From NCBI GenBank assembly GCA_037179385.1, contig CM074185.1, positions 48,487,000 to 48,550,999 of the forward strand: a DNA stretch of 64,000 bases, in the 5' to 3' direction. Positions 49,760 to 61,967 of the stretch are shown here, one piece after another. The notes under the pieces are model-generated. The model made no database searches. It was not told where the DNA came from and saw only the letters and a list, made by a program, of their open reading frames with translations. Both the position numbers and the translations under genes were made by a program. The first letter of the stretch is position 1. Each line of letters opens with the position of its first letter. Source of the DNA: Holothuria scabra (lineage: Eukaryota; Echinodermata; Holothuroidea; Aspidochirotida; Holothuriidae).

Positions 49760-50399
49760 ATTTTAATATGGAAATATTGGTTTAAGATATATGATCTCTT
49801 GCGATATTGAAAACTAGGTCGAAACATAATTAACAAAACAAAGTAGGTAATTTACTTTATTACCATGTTTTTTGACGAAGTAAAGCATAATTATTTCTTG
49901 CCCGATAGAAAGAAGGGTAAACTTATTTTCAGCACATGGATCGAAAATCAATATAGGGCCTATAAATCTTGCATGTTGCATCTTACCCATTTTGCATCTT
50001 ACACTGTTAGGAAAAGCCGTAAACTATTTCATGCTTTTTTAGGGTACACGGTTTTGCCAAATTCTCTGTTCACTCGCCACCGAAGGTGGCGCTTAGCTGT
50101 ACTCTTTCAGGCAGATCAGTAAATATCATGTTCATTGCGAAAAAATTAATGTTTGGCTGTTGTTTTACATTTGCAAAGAAAACATTAAATTGAACAAATT
50201 CAACAACAATTTCTGATGCTTTTTACCCTCAGATTAACATTGTTCATTAGTAAACAGTTCGTCGAGTCCACGGTTGGTAGTTTCTTCATGAACAGACAGG
50301 CTACAAAATATTAAAGAATTAGTGTGTTCAATTTCGATGGAAATTAAAGTTGCAACCACAGTCCTGTATTTGCACCACCTAATTTTCAGTATTAAAAGC

Positions 50400-50411
50400 A
50401 ACTTAATACAA
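50400..50411 (+). repeat. LINE target-site duplication, 5' copy
   Basis: AACTTAATACAA is identical to 54102-54113, which directly follows the poly(A) tail. It marks the 5' insertion point. The first A of the 3' copy is ambiguous with the tail, so the duplication is 11-12 bp. Confidence 0.85.
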
Positions 50412-53400
50412 CTTTGTTTTCAATTTGGCTTTGGATAAACTTGGGGGTAATCTTCGAACCAATTTTAAAGCCCGGGATGAGTGTATTTCAGCTATTTATG
50501 TTCACGATTTAGTTGATGTATGGAGGGAAAGAAATCCCCTTCTTACAGATTTTACATGGCATTCCAATAGCAACGATATTCATTGTCGCTTAGATTTCTT
50601 TCTCATCTCCCGTAGCGTGGTTGCTAATGTTAGTGATGTTCAATTTCATCCTCCACTGCAGTCTGATCATTCTATCGTTGTACTTACTATTCGTACTCAT
50701 GACGAGCGCAGGGGCCGGGGATATTGGAAATTTAACAATTCTCTCCTTAATGATACCGATTACATTTATATTATTCACGATCTCTTCCAATTCGACTTTC
50801 CCATTTTGCATGACCTAGACCCTTCTTCTCAATGGGAAAGAATTAAATATACTATTCGTAATGTCACAATTAAGTATTCCATTAATAAGGCAAAGAATTC
50901 TCGCAAGTATGAGAATGACGTTTTGTGTAATATTTCTACTCTTGAGCGACTCTCCTATGAGAACAACTCTGATGAGATTCGCAGTAAACTCTCTGAGGCT
51001 CGGGATGAGCTTATGTCCATTTACAACAACAAACTACAGGGTATCATTGTAAGATCAAGGGCTAGATGAGTAGAGCATGGTGAGAAAAGTTCTAAGTATT
51101 TTTTGAATCTGGAAAATAGAAATAGGGCTAATAATACCATTTTTCGTTTACAATCAGATAATGATGTATATATCCATGAGAATAAGGAGATTTTACAGGA
51201 AATTCGTAACTTCTACAGTTCATTGTATAGACGCTCTTTAAATCATGATTACGATTTCATTTCAGACCTTGTCGATTTTAATGAACCAGACGTTAATATT
51301 GATATTTGTAATGGATATCTTTCCCTTGAGGAGTGTTTCCAGGCTTTATCTTCTATGCCGAATGGGAAATCTCCGGGTACTGACGGTTTATCTACCGATT
51401 TCTACAACTTGTTTTGGCCTGTCATTGGTCAGTATGTAGTTAATTCTTTGAATTATGCTCACAACCGTCACTATTTATCCTCTGAACAAAACAAAGGTAT
51501 AATAACCCTTATTCGTAAACCCGATAAAAATCATGATCATTTGAGTAACTATAGACCAATAAGTCTTCTGAATACAGATTACACAGTTTGTGCTAAGTCT
51601 CTTGCTTACAGATTGAAGAATGTTATCACTGATATTATTGGTGAAAATCAAACTGGTTTTATTATGAATCGTTTTAAAGGAGAAAATATTCGTTTTGTAT
51701 TGGATTTGATTAATTACACAAGTAAGCATAACATACCAGGTTTCCTTTTTCTCATTGATTTCGAGAAAGCTTTTGATCGTGTACATTGGGACTGTATTGA
51801 TCGTACGTTATGTACTTTAATTTTAAAGATAGTTTTCGTTGGTGGGTTAGGACTCTTTACAATGGCAGCACTGCATGTGTTTTAAACAATGGTTATTCAA
51901 CTGGGTTTTTCCCTATTGAGAGGGGAGTTAGACAAGGGTGCCCACTAAGTCCTTATCTTTTTATTCTTGTTGCTGAAACGTTAGCTAGGAAAATAATTCA
52001 TGATAACACACTTAGTGGTCTTAATGTCTTAGGAAAGAAAATAAAAATTTTACAGTATGCCGACGACACCACTCTTTTTTTAGATGGTAGTCGCGATTCT
52101 CTCCGATATAATTAATGTGCTTAATAATTTTGCTTCCGCCACTGGTCTAAAAATCAACTTCAGTAAATCACATCTGTTCCCACTAGGTCCCTTTGTTAAT
52201 AATCTTCCAGTATATAGTGAGGATTTTGGCATCAATACGACCAAAGGTCCAATCAAATTCTTACGGATCCTTTTTACCCATGATGGCAACGATCTATTCC
52301 GCCTAAACTACTTAAAGAAGCTTTCAAGGTTAAAGAATCAACTCAAAATCTGGAGTAGCAGGGACCTTACCCCGCTCGGTAGAAACACTATTGTTAAAGC
52401 TTATGGCCCTAGTCAGCTTGCATTTCTCTTCCAGGTGCTTCCAAATCCCCCGAGAGAGTTTTTTAATAATTTACAGAGTATAATTTTCAATTTTATTTGG
52501 AGTGGTAACCCCGACAAAGTTAAAAGAAGTACAATGTATAATAATATTAATAAAGAGGGTCTAAGGGTTATTCATATCCAGAGTTTCGCCTTTGCAATGA
52601 AAGCCTCTTGGGTTAGGAGATACAAGGATCCAAGTAATAAAGGTTATTGGAAATCATTTTTTGACCATTTTCTCTCACCTTTTGGGAAAGATTTCATATT
52701 TCACTGCAATTTTCGTGCAAAGGATGTTGAATGTATTGCTAATGACTTTATTACTGATATTTGTAAAGGTTGGAGTGAAGCTTCTTTTACAACCCTGAGT
52801 GATAATTGTGGTTCCCAGATTCTTTGGAACAACTCTAATATCAAAATTGATAATTCACTTGTTTATGACAAAAAACTTCATTTGGCCAGTGTCACTTTTG
52901 TTAAAGATTTGGTTTGTGCTGGTGGTAGTAAAATGTCGCATGATACGTTTAGAAATAAATATAAAATTTTGAATTATCCGTTTACTAGATTTTATGGACT
53001 ACTGTCAGCCATTCCACGTAACTGGATCCACCCCATTCATCATTCAGATAACAACAACAGTGATCACCTTATCAATTTTATTAATAGTAATACCAAGATT
53101 TCTCATATAGTGTACCCTTTGTTGATTGATAAAATTACTAGCCCACCCAAAGCTTGTGCTAAGTGGGATAATCAATTTAATCTTACATCCGATGATTGGA
53201 CTGCGATTTTTAAAATGCTATTCTGTACTGTTTCTGAAGCTAAGGTTAAATACTTTCAATTCAGATTTATTCACCGTGTCTTAGGAACGAATAGGCTGTT
53301 ATGTTTAATGGGAAAGGCTGAGACCGACCTTTGTACCTTTTGTCATATTGAAACCGAGACCTTGGAGCACCTGTTCTGGTCATGCCATGTTACCTCAAGT

Positions 53401-54102
53401 TTTCTTTTAGATTGTGAGTTAAAGTTTTTTGGAAGGCAGTTCATTTTTTCTAGAAAGGACCTGTTCTTCGGACGTATATATGCTGGTTATGATCCTATCA
53501 ATTTCATCATTTTGCATTGTAAATACTATATCTATAACTGTAAGCTCAATAATTCCATGCCCGACTGCAACACTTTTTTCCATAAAATGAAATTTATTAT
53601 TAAAGTCGAAAAACATATAGCTCTGAACAGAAATACTCCAAAGTCCCGAAGGAAGAAGTATAAAGCGTTACAACGCTGTCTCTCGCACTGCATCGAAGAC
53701 CTGGAAAATTAGGCTTTTACTGGGTGGTGGTCTGTAAATTTTGTGTGTAAAAGAAGTTTATGGGTATCCTTTCCGGGCGGCCGTAGTATGTTTACTTTAA
53801 GTTATTTGCTTACAATTTCCCCGTTGTATTTATGTTTGTATAACATACAAAGTTCTGATTCCCATCTAAAGTAGTAGTAATTTTTAAAGTGGATGTAATG
53901 TTTACCATGGTTCTGAATGACATTGATCCGAATATATACTATTGATATAATGTAAAATGCACAAAGTGTTTAAATTGAACGTAATTTAAATAACTGTATA
54001 TAACTAACATTTTATGAAAATCATGCATTTTCAATATTGAGATTTTGTAACATTCGCACTATTTGAACAATTTTTTAAATAAATGAGATGGTCAAAAAAA
54101 AA
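50412..54102 (+). mobile_element. 5'-truncated L1/Tx1-like LINE with poly(A) tail and 12-bp TSD
   Basis: The sequence opens inside the endonuclease domain (FNLALDKLGG, then LDFFLISRS and SDHSIVVL). It continues through reverse transcriptase with DYRPISLLN, FLIDFEKAFDRV (motif A), RQGCPLSPYLF and QYADDTT (motif C). The C-terminal zinc-finger-like motif is CTFCHIETETLEHLFWSC. The stop is at 53712. A 3' UTR runs to AATAAA and a run of 10 A at 54094-54103. AACTTAATACAA at 50400-50411 is repeated at 54102-54113. Three lesions break the ORF: TGA at 51067-51069 in place of the usual Trp before VEHGEKSSKYF, and frameshifts near 51810-51835 and 52085-52110. It is therefore dead but young. Confidence 0.93.
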
Positions 54103-54113
54103 ACTTAATACAA
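54102..54113 (+). repeat. LINE target-site duplication, 3' copy
   Basis: AACTTAATACAA follows the LINE poly(A) tail and matches 50400-50411 exactly. Confidence 0.85.
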
Positions 54114-54392
54114 GGCATTGTGTAGCTTAAGGACGATCAATTGATGTTGGATATTTTCTTAGCACGCTGTCCTAGCCTTGCACCAGACCCCTTAACTGAG
54201 GAGTCGTGTTAGTTCGAACGCTTCTCAGCATTACTGACCAAAGACCACGTCTCTAAGAGCAGCACTCGATGCAATAAATGACCCTACCAAATCTACAAGC
54301 AAATAACTACCTCACAAAATGCACAAGAAGGGAGTAAAAAGTAAGAACCTCAAGGTCCTATATATAAGTCAACGTCAGCGAAATCAACCTCA

Positions 54393-54631
54393 CACTCTAA
54401 AAAATATTTAAACGATTTTGTTTAAAAATTAGGATACTCACGAAAATGAGTATTTCTACTCGAAATAAGTGAGTACTTCAACTCAATTTGTGTAAAATTT
54501 TGCACAAATTCAGCAATTTGTGTAAACTTTTGCACAAATTCAGTTGAAGTACTCACTTATTTCGAGTAGAAATACTCATCTTCGTGAGTATCCTAATTTT
54601 TAAACAAAATCGTTTAAATATTTTTAGAGTG
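54393..54631. mobile_element. Near-perfect palindromic MITE, 239 bp, CACTCT ends
   Basis: Left arm 54393-54483 and right arm 54542-54631 are almost exact reverse complements, beginning CACTCTAAAAA. The flanks are CA on both sides. The short loop holds a roughly 30-bp direct duplication (CAATTTGTGTAAA...). The high arm identity implies recent origin or correction. Confidence 0.8.
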
Positions 54632-55145
54632 CAGCGAAACCTCAGCGCTGAGATTGATTTAATTTACTCTTTTCACTTTATACGATGCTCAGGAAAAGCA
54701 ATCGTTTCCTATTTATTTCTAGTTATTACCATATTTATTTATATATATAAGATGAAAACATATATAAAACAACTCATAATTGACGAAATAGGAATACTGG
54801 TTAAAACATTTATTGTTGAAATTTTCGATCCACATAGGATCGTCCTCGGCAACTTAGACTTGCAAAATTTACAAAGTGACTGTCAAAAGGACAGTAGCAA
54901 CGTTGAAAGATTTAAAACCCTAAAAGAATTCAAAATGGACTACAACCAGTATAGCATTAAAAGAATAAAAAACATACATAAAGGAACTGTTAAGATAAAA
55001 GAAAGCAGAAATGTACAGTAAAAAGTGCAGTGACAAAACTTGCCAGGTTGCAGTAAAAACTATATGTATAAAGATTGAAAGAAGTTATGTGAAACTGACG
55101 CACCTGGGGGATTAGGGACGCTGACCGACCCGGTCAGGAGGCCGC

Positions 55146-55437
55146 TTAGGCCTTGCAAAATTGGTAAGGAGTTAGAAATTCTAAGTCTATGTCAGTATCC
55201 TGAACAAAGCAATTAATATTAAAAATCCATTCGATTTCTTTACGTTTACTCAATGCTGGGGAACGGAAATTTGACTCTACAAGAATACACTTCAGGTTGG
55301 CAAGAGAGTGACCGGGAAGGTTAAAATGTTCCGCTACTGGAAATCCAGGCAAATTATCTCGAACAGATTTTTGTGATTAGTGAATCTTAAACGGAAAGTG
55401 GTGTCTTTTCGAGATAACTTGCCTGGCTTTCCAGTAG
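55146..55437 (-). mobile_element. GIY-YIG-type retroelement C-terminal relic
   Basis: The minus strand reads TTFRLRFTNHKN, then after a frame change PGFPVAEHFNLPGHSLANLK and RKEIEWIFNINCF. This RFxNH, PVAEHFxxPGH, WI pattern is the tail of GIY-YIG-bearing Penelope- or DIRS-type elements. It differs from the relic at 38.8-39.8 kb, so a second family is likely. An inverted copy of 29 bp flanks the first block (55334-55362 and 55409-55437). Confidence 0.6.
55334..55437. repeat. Inverted repeat inside the GIY-YIG relic
   Basis: 29-bp arms 55334-55362 and 55409-55437 are inverted copies with two mismatches, 46 bp apart. A GC-alternating and GT run follows at 55438-55462. Confidence 0.8.
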
Positions 55438-55770
55438 CGCGCCCGCGCGCGCGTGTGTGTGTTTGCTTACTCATTGTTGGGGATGTAACGACTATTTTAT
55501 TGAACGATGAAATTGCGGGAAAAGTGTTTGTATTCGAAAGTGTATACAATTTAATATTAATTTCGTCTGCGGGAATGCTACCAACTGCAGGCCTTTTCAC
55601 TTTATATTTTTGTGAAACTTTGTGGCATATTTTATTCTCACTTTTAAAACATAGTACTTCTTTTTATTTTTCATTTGGTCTAGCGTAATGTGGAAATAAA
55701 AAAGGAGTTGAATATCTTTCAAGATGTGATAAAAAATTGCCCGATACTTCAATTCATAGCGAGATTAAAC

Positions 55771-56607
55771 CTAAATTTTAAATTTTTTGAAAGCTATGTT
55801 ACCTAATCCAGATAATTTGGAAACATTGAAAGAACAGTTCTGGTACACGATTTCAGACGATGGCAAACTTTCTTTGTACTGTCTACTTATACAGGTGATA
55901 GTTGTGAGGTCACAATTGAAGGGAAGCACATGAACGGTCTTGATATTGTCAGATGTTGACTCTGAAATCCTCCAATTACATAGGCTTTTAGGTACAATTT
56001 CTATTGTAACAGGAGGATATACTTCATTTACAGAACAATACAAAACATTCTGTAACACACCAAATGACCAGAAACCGTAAGAGTTACACCGAGGAGATGT
56101 ATCGTAACTATGAGATACTAACAAACTATATTCATGGTTGAAAAGTTCCATTCCTAGACGATCTCCGTGATCAGACGGATAACAGTGAGGATCGCGGATA
56201 GTGAAGTGGTATTGCCCAGAATCTTCTTCTCTGGTATTTAGAATTGAAAAATTTCCAGATACGTATATCTTTTTAAGCCCAGGATTTTCATCTTCCTCCG
56301 TTTTAGTAGCGAAATAAAACGAATATCGATTATTCACAGTGTACGTCCGATTGAAGTAGAAGGTTTCCCGTAAAATCCTTGAAGTAGAAATATTCCCTGT
56401 CATAATCATTTGCACTTCAACAACATTGGTATACCCATAGCAGTTAGGTAGAATAAACATGAACTGGGGAAAAGGACAATCACAACCTGCCAAAATAAAA
56501 CAATGACTTCCCTCCTTGCAGTCACAGGAACATTCATTTTGGTTAGATGATAACCCTAAATTCCACAGTGCAATAACGCAAAACCACATTATTGACGAAA
56601 GATTCAT
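55771..56607 (-). CDS. Secreted protein with an Ig-like V-type domain, 278 aa ORF
   Basis: The ORF starts with a signal peptide (IMWFCVIALWNLGLSS) and then the cysteine-rich stretch CSCDCKEGSHC. The middle holds an Ig-like core: a strand pattern ending in FSILNTREEDSGQYHF, which matches the L-x-I-x-x-V-x-x-x-DSGxYxC signature of V-set domains with Phe in place of the last Cys. The C-terminal half has about eight more cysteines and NCS and NVS glycosylation sites, perhaps a second Ig-like fold. No transmembrane helix is visible. Two splice-like signals lie inside: an acceptor (TTTTATTTTGGCAG) before GCDCPFPQF, and a donor (ATTAG|GTAACA, exon edge at 55803) near the stop. The true protein may therefore gain a membrane-anchoring exon beyond 55771. 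A TTTATT at 55631 is a reverse poly(A) signal. The role is unknown; receptor or immune-type binding is only a family-level guess. Confidence 0.7.
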   Translation of the reverse strand: MNLSSIMWFCVIALWNLGLSSNQNECSCDCKEGSHCFILAGCDCPFPQFMFILPNCYGYTNVVEVQMIMTGNISTSRILRETFYFNRTYTVNNRYSFYFATKTEEDENPGLKKIYVSGNFSILNTREEDSGQYHFTIRDPHCYPSDHGDRLGMELFNHEYSLLVSHSYDTSPRCNSYGFWSFGVLQNVLYCSVNEVYPPVTIEIVPKSLCNWRISESTSDNIKTVHVLPFNCDLTTITCISRQYKESLPSSEIVYQNCSFNVSKLSGLGNIAFKKFKI

Positions 56608-58214
56608 TTCAACCGTCTGACAGATTCAACGTCAGTAAAAATGCATCCTCTGTACGGTGTATCTCGGGGCAAGCTTTGTGAGAATATGAGGCATCTTAAA
56701 ACACATGGTAAACATCTGTTAAAACTGAAAGTAAATTTATAAACTCTTTGAAAAAATACTCTAGGCTTTCATTTTAATAAGCTCTACTTACACTTTGTAC
56801 CTAACCAAATTTATCGGCAAATTATATGGGAGGGGAATGCCACGAAGATGTCTTCACTTTCACTATGTTATCTTATAGGAGGCTTGAAATGTTGTCAATA
56901 AAGTGCATGAAGTGTCAAATGCGGTGCTATGTCTGTTACATAAAGGAAGGATTTACGAATAATGTTGTTTCTAACCTTTTATTCATAACAAGTATGGCCG
57001 TTCATCGGTTGGTGTAGAATTTCTCTCTTTATAAATACAAATACAGCCAGTGAGAGATTCTTGATTCTGATTTGGCATGATAACATCGATTAGCGTAATT
57101 TATTTTTCTTTGTGTCAAAATTAGATTTGTCACTGCTTTTCAAATTTTCCATGTGGGCACGGCCGGTACATTTTGTAGGCCCCAGATACCAACTACAGTA
57201 CCTTACTGTAGTGTCTATAGGGGGAAGTTACCTTATTTACACTTTCTTTGGTTGGCTACAGTTCTCCTCTGGAAAAAATCTCTCCAGACACTGCCAGGCC
57301 CGTCATTCTCATCTTTACACGTTAAACATGACATCACCAGAATACCAGGCTGTCCACATGACATCGCAGTGTTACTAGAGCTCCTAAGAGAATTGGAGTT
57401 TTTGCTCATGGCAAAGGATACATGTTAAGCCCAAATATCATTATCATTCAACTCGATTGGAAAGGCACTAACGGGATAATAAAAATGACAAACTATGACA
57501 ACTACCATCTAACTTTATTTGACATAGACCATGAGGAATGGGTAAATTATAAACTCTAATTAGATTCACTCGGGGAATTATATCAGTCCTGATACTTTTA
57601 CCGGAACGTCAACAGCGTAGTTTGAAGGTTGCGTGCCAACACTTACTGCAGTAAAACATATTTCATATTATCGTGCATGTGAAGATAAAAGATAAAACAA
57701 AGAAAGAAATGTACCCGACCCCTCTGTTTTGAGTGACATTTAACTCTCTAAGGAATGGCATCAATCCCTCAAAGAGTTAAGTACCACTCCGAGCAGAGTG
57801 GAATTTCAGTCTATTTCCACTCTGTAAAATAGTGGTCACCATGTTGGCTATCGTGGAAGTTTAAATTTCACTCTTCTACGTTTCGAGGGCTCTAAAACAT
57901 CACTTATTTATTTTAAGATCTGATGAATGGGAATACACACTTCTAAGTGCGCAAATTTCTGTTTGAGATTGAGGGGCCAAAACGTATGTAGTGTACACTT
58001 GGATTTGAAACTGTCCGTACTTATCGCAGAGTCCTATCTTAGCCTGGCGGTGTCCAAGGGCTATTCTCATGACTTTCAGTACAACAAAAATGCCAGGAGA
58101 TTATCTCGAACAGACTTTTTGTATTGAAATATCCCATGGGTTTAAAAAACAACAAAACAAACAGAAAAAAACCGGTTGGTATGTCGTTACACAAACTTTC
58201 ATTCATGCATCTCT
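56608..58214. other. Upstream of the Ig-like ORF, no gene seen
   Basis: No further coding similarity. Around 57720-57880 several CACTC/GAGTG motifs form short inverted pairs, possibly a decayed CACTCT-type MITE. Confidence 0.4.
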
Positions 58215-58950
58215 TTGTGCGAACCACTACAGATTTAGAAATTGTTTCAGATTTGAATTTTACGATCACGAAAGGGTCGGCTCATTTGCTTGGTGTTTCC
58301 TTCACGAGTGATGGCAATGACCAATCTCGTCTTAACTATCAACTTTCTAGACATAAAAATTTACTTGTGACCTCTTACAATTTGTGTTTCTCCTTTTGGT
58401 GTAACCAAACCCCTCAGAAAGTTTTTTTGAAGGAATCGGAAACTATTATGTTTGATGTTATCTGGCCTGGTAATCCTGACAGCGTCAGACGATCGGTTAT
58501 GATAAATGCGATCGAAAATGTTGGTTTGGAAGTGATCTCTTCATTTGGAAACAGCCTGAAATAAAATTGGGTAAAGCGTTGTGCAGGTGATACCACAGGT
58601 ATATGGAAATATTGTTTTGATTTTCACCAAAAGCCGTAAGGAAAACATTTAACTTCCCAGTGTAATTGTTTAATAAAAAAATTCAGCAGCATCGCTAATG
58701 ATGTTATTGGTCAAATATTACAGGCTCGGTGTAGTATTTCTTTCCATCGACCAATAGATAACTTTGGTGAACAGATAAGTTGGAATAGTTCATAAATTCG
58801 AATTGATAATAAACTTGTAATGAATTGTGTTCTACTTGATAAAAATGTTATGTATTTCAGTGATTTCTTTGTTGAGGGAAACAAGCCATTTACTTTTAAA
58901 CGGTTCAACTGTTCAAGCAGACGTTTGATATTGACCCCAATTATTTAAAA
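58215..58950 (+). mobile_element. Decayed L1/Tx1-like LINE fragment
   Basis: The translation TSDGNDQSRLNY, DVIWPGNPDSVRRSVM and, in another frame, SIANDVIGQI and DNFGEQISWNSS line up in order with the post-RT region of the LINE at 50412 (THDGNDLFRLNY, FIWSGNPDKVKRSTM, CIANDFITDI, DNCGSQILWNNS). It has frameshifts, stops and at least one internal deletion after the first block. It belongs to the same family but is much older. Confidence 0.75.
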
Positions 58951-61010
58951 AGTATTGGAGGTTTTTTGTGGGATTACTCATATATGTGAAATTTGGGCTG
59001 TTATAGTAACGACTTCACAAACAAGTCGATTTTTTGTAGCAAAGCGATTCAGGCTAGTCCCATGTCACAGTTTGATTACAAGTTTTATTTGTACAGTTTT
59101 TCAATTGTTCCAATTGCAATGAATAAGTGGAGAAGTGGGCTGTTCCAAAACTTAAGAGAACAACTGGTGTAGGTTATTAACGATCTCCTGTTATGCTGTC
59201 GCCGAATTTTAGTTTCATTATTTCCAGTCAAACGTTTACACCTCCAGGTTAACCTATAAAAAAGATTGTTGTTGTCTAAAGGCAAATGTTACTCAGCTAA
59301 CAGTTCCTTTTGCAGCATTGCCACCGAGTTAAATTTTCTGGGAGTGCAGTTCAACAGCAACTTTTATTTTAGACGTCGAAACCTTCATTCTAAAATCACA
59401 CTTCTACTCTTCGAAGCAAGAAATACTTCTTGGTTATGTTATGCAAGTTAATTCACTCTTACAATTTTCTAATTCAGCACATGAAGTTTTATATCCACAA
59501 TTTCAAAAGATACTTTCCGCCTACACTCAAGGCATTTATTTATAACTCAAAGTTTTTAATAGCCATAGGACTTTCCAACAGCCAACCTTTAAGAAAGAGC
59601 GGTGTGAACTACAACGATTTTCAAAAAGGTTTCGCAGAATTCTTAAAACTATTCCACCAATGATACGCTATATATACTAGGTAAGGATTGCACGTTTCTT
59701 TGTTGAATACTGTAATGCAAAATTGGAGGAAGGATGAGAGTCGGCTTCTCATGTTTTCCTTCTTGCCTCAAATATTAGGGGAACATTTGATGTGACGTCT
59801 TCTTAAACAAAAATTGAGGAATATGCCCCACCCGTTCCACTGTAATCGCTGCTCATGATTGGTTATTACCAAGTTCGACCCAATTTCTGAGAGCCCGTTA
59901 TGCTTTTGCAGTTTTTTTTTCCAAGGAACGAATAGCGCATTGTTTGGCAAATTGTACTACTGACAGAAGGGTATCTCGTTGCATTGATTTTAATCAAACT
60001 TACATGCACACAAGCAGTGTGTGCAGAACCCTACAAGGCATTAATTAACTGCATATCCTGCATAAATATGCCACTAACAATATTCTGTTCGTTATGTGTA
60101 TTCTAATTTGCGAGTATGAGCAGGAGTGAAAGTCAACTATAAAATTTAACATCGGTCAAACCAACCGAAAAGAAGGGTAAAAAAATCATGTCGTCACGAA
60201 GTCTGAACATGAATTATCAACAAGTTTTTGTAAGTCAATTCAGGTCTATGCTAGATTAATCACATTTTGTGTCTATAGGAGTACGGCAGAACAACAAGAT
60301 GATATAGATTCAGTTGAAGGTAATGATGTCGTACTTTTATTTTACTTTTGCCCCTTTGTTTGAATGTCGTATTTCTCTTTATCTCCATTCGATAATCGGG
60401 ACGCCAGAGGGGTCTGCTCGATTTCAAGTTCGTTAATTGAAACAAAACACGATATTTTTGGAAAGAAGAAGATAGGCGAGTATGCAACTTGTGATGTACT
60501 CCAGGCTCGCAAAGATGCATTCGTTAGCAAGTGTATCAATTGGAACAAAACATGATACTTGTAGAAAGAGAAAGGTATGGTAGTTTTACTTTCAATGCGA
60601 CCGAAAAATTTAAGGTTACGAAAATTTCATGTCATCATTGGTCTGAGCCTCAAAAATGATGAAAGGTGACCAAAATTCTCACCTTTTTTATTAACTGTTC
60701 GGAAATAATCGTGATAACTTTCCATGTTATGATGTATTTTCAAATGTTGTTATTAGCATATCATAATCATGCTATTTGTGTCATTTATGATCTAGTTATA
60801 CGGTGCTCTGAGTGTATGCAAGATAATCTATACCAAAAATAGGATTGAATTATTTGTTTGGTACACGTCGATATGAAGCAAGCTTACTCTGGGTATTGTT
60901 TTCTTGCTGCTACTGTGACATTTGTCTAACCTGAAAGTGTTTGCAGATTTGGTCACTTTACAATAAAGATGTAAAACCTACAGAAGAATTTAGATTTTAG
61001 CTATTAATTA
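58951..61010. other. Retroelement debris or unassigned
   Basis: Short open stretches (for example FLGVQFNSNFYF near 59330) hint at decayed RT, but none can be assigned. It contains the spaced direct repeat at 60433. Confidence 0.35.
60433..60573. repeat. Short spaced direct repeat
   Basis: About 39 bp containing AATTGAAACAAAACACGATA (60433-60471) recurs diverged as AATTGGAACAAAACATGATA (60535-60573), 102 bp later. Confidence 0.6.
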
Positions 61011-61967
61011 CAGCTGAATTCTCTCCCATCTTTACCGAAATATTTTAGGACTCAATTGATTCGGGTGATATCCGTCTTATTTAGAAAACGTCTGCAATAA
61101 CTCCAGTGCCAAAATCAAATAATGTTACTACTCTGAATGATTATCGGCCAGTAGCACTTACTTCTACGGTAATGAAATGTTTTGAAAAACTTATTTGCAA
61201 GATTTTGTTATCTGAGAAAGGTGTTGAGTTAGATCCCATGCAATTTGCTTATAGAGCCAAAAGAAGTGGTGATGATGCATTCCTTTTATTTCTACATAAT
61301 ATTCTTGAACATCTGGAAAAACCAAATTCTTTTGTTCGGGCCACATTTGTTGACTTTCCAAGTGCCTTTAATTCCATTCAACTACACATATTAGTAGACA
61401 AACTTTTGGGTATGGATGTTAATTGTAGGTTACTATTATCGATTCTGAATTATTTAAGAGACAGGCTACAGTTTGTTAAGATGAATGGTCTATGCTCTGA
61501 TGTTCAGTCTATAAGTACAGGTGATCCACGGGGATGCTGTTTGTCCCCTATTCTTTTCTGTTTATATACCAATGACTATAGGAGTAAGCAGAATATCTGT
61601 TCAATTATTAAATATGCCGATGATACCGTTATAACAGGATACTTACAAAATAACAATAGTGTTCCTTACGAAGATGAAGTTTATGATTTTGTTACTTGGT
61701 GCAACCAAAACTATCTGCAATTAAATGTCAAAAAAGTAAGGAAATGGTATTTGAATTTAAAAAAACAACCATGTGATTTTGCTCCTATCAGGGTTAACGA
61801 TGAGGTGGTTGAGTTGGTGGGTCACTACAAATATTTAGGAACTATTATCGATTGGAAGCTTACTTTCAAAGATCAGACTGAGGCTATGAGCTCAAAAGCT
61901 AACCAAAGATTATACTTTTTAAGGAAACTGAAATATTTTCAAGTTGATAAAACTATTCTTAAACTAT
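61011..61967 (+). mobile_element. Rex1/Babar-like non-LTR retrotransposon RT fragment
   Basis: One frame reads FSPIFTEIF, ITPVPKS, LNDYRPVALTSTVMKCFEKL, then VDFPSAFNSI (motif A), STGDPRGCCLSPILF (motif B), IIKYADDTVITG (motif C), WCNQNYLQLN and HYKYLGTIID. In-frame stops lie at 61046-61048 and 61082-61084. The N-terminal endonuclease is absent. The frame runs into a pentanucleotide array at about 61968, where the thumb/C-terminal region would continue. It could be another CR1-group element, but the KYADD and WC..N..LN pattern favours Rex1-Babar. Confidence 0.85.

Larger units (their letters stand above)
44443..50399. other. Intergenic, mostly featureless
   Basis: AT-rich apart from the GC-rich repeat block at 46230-47260 and the palindrome at 49727. 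Small ORFs have no recognisable domains. Confidence 0.45.

Noticed and set aside
54584..55021. 145-aa plus-strand ORF with a hydrophobic segment
   Set aside because: It begins inside the arm of the palindromic MITE, is Lys/Ile-rich as expected of AT-rich DNA, and shows no domain or splice context.
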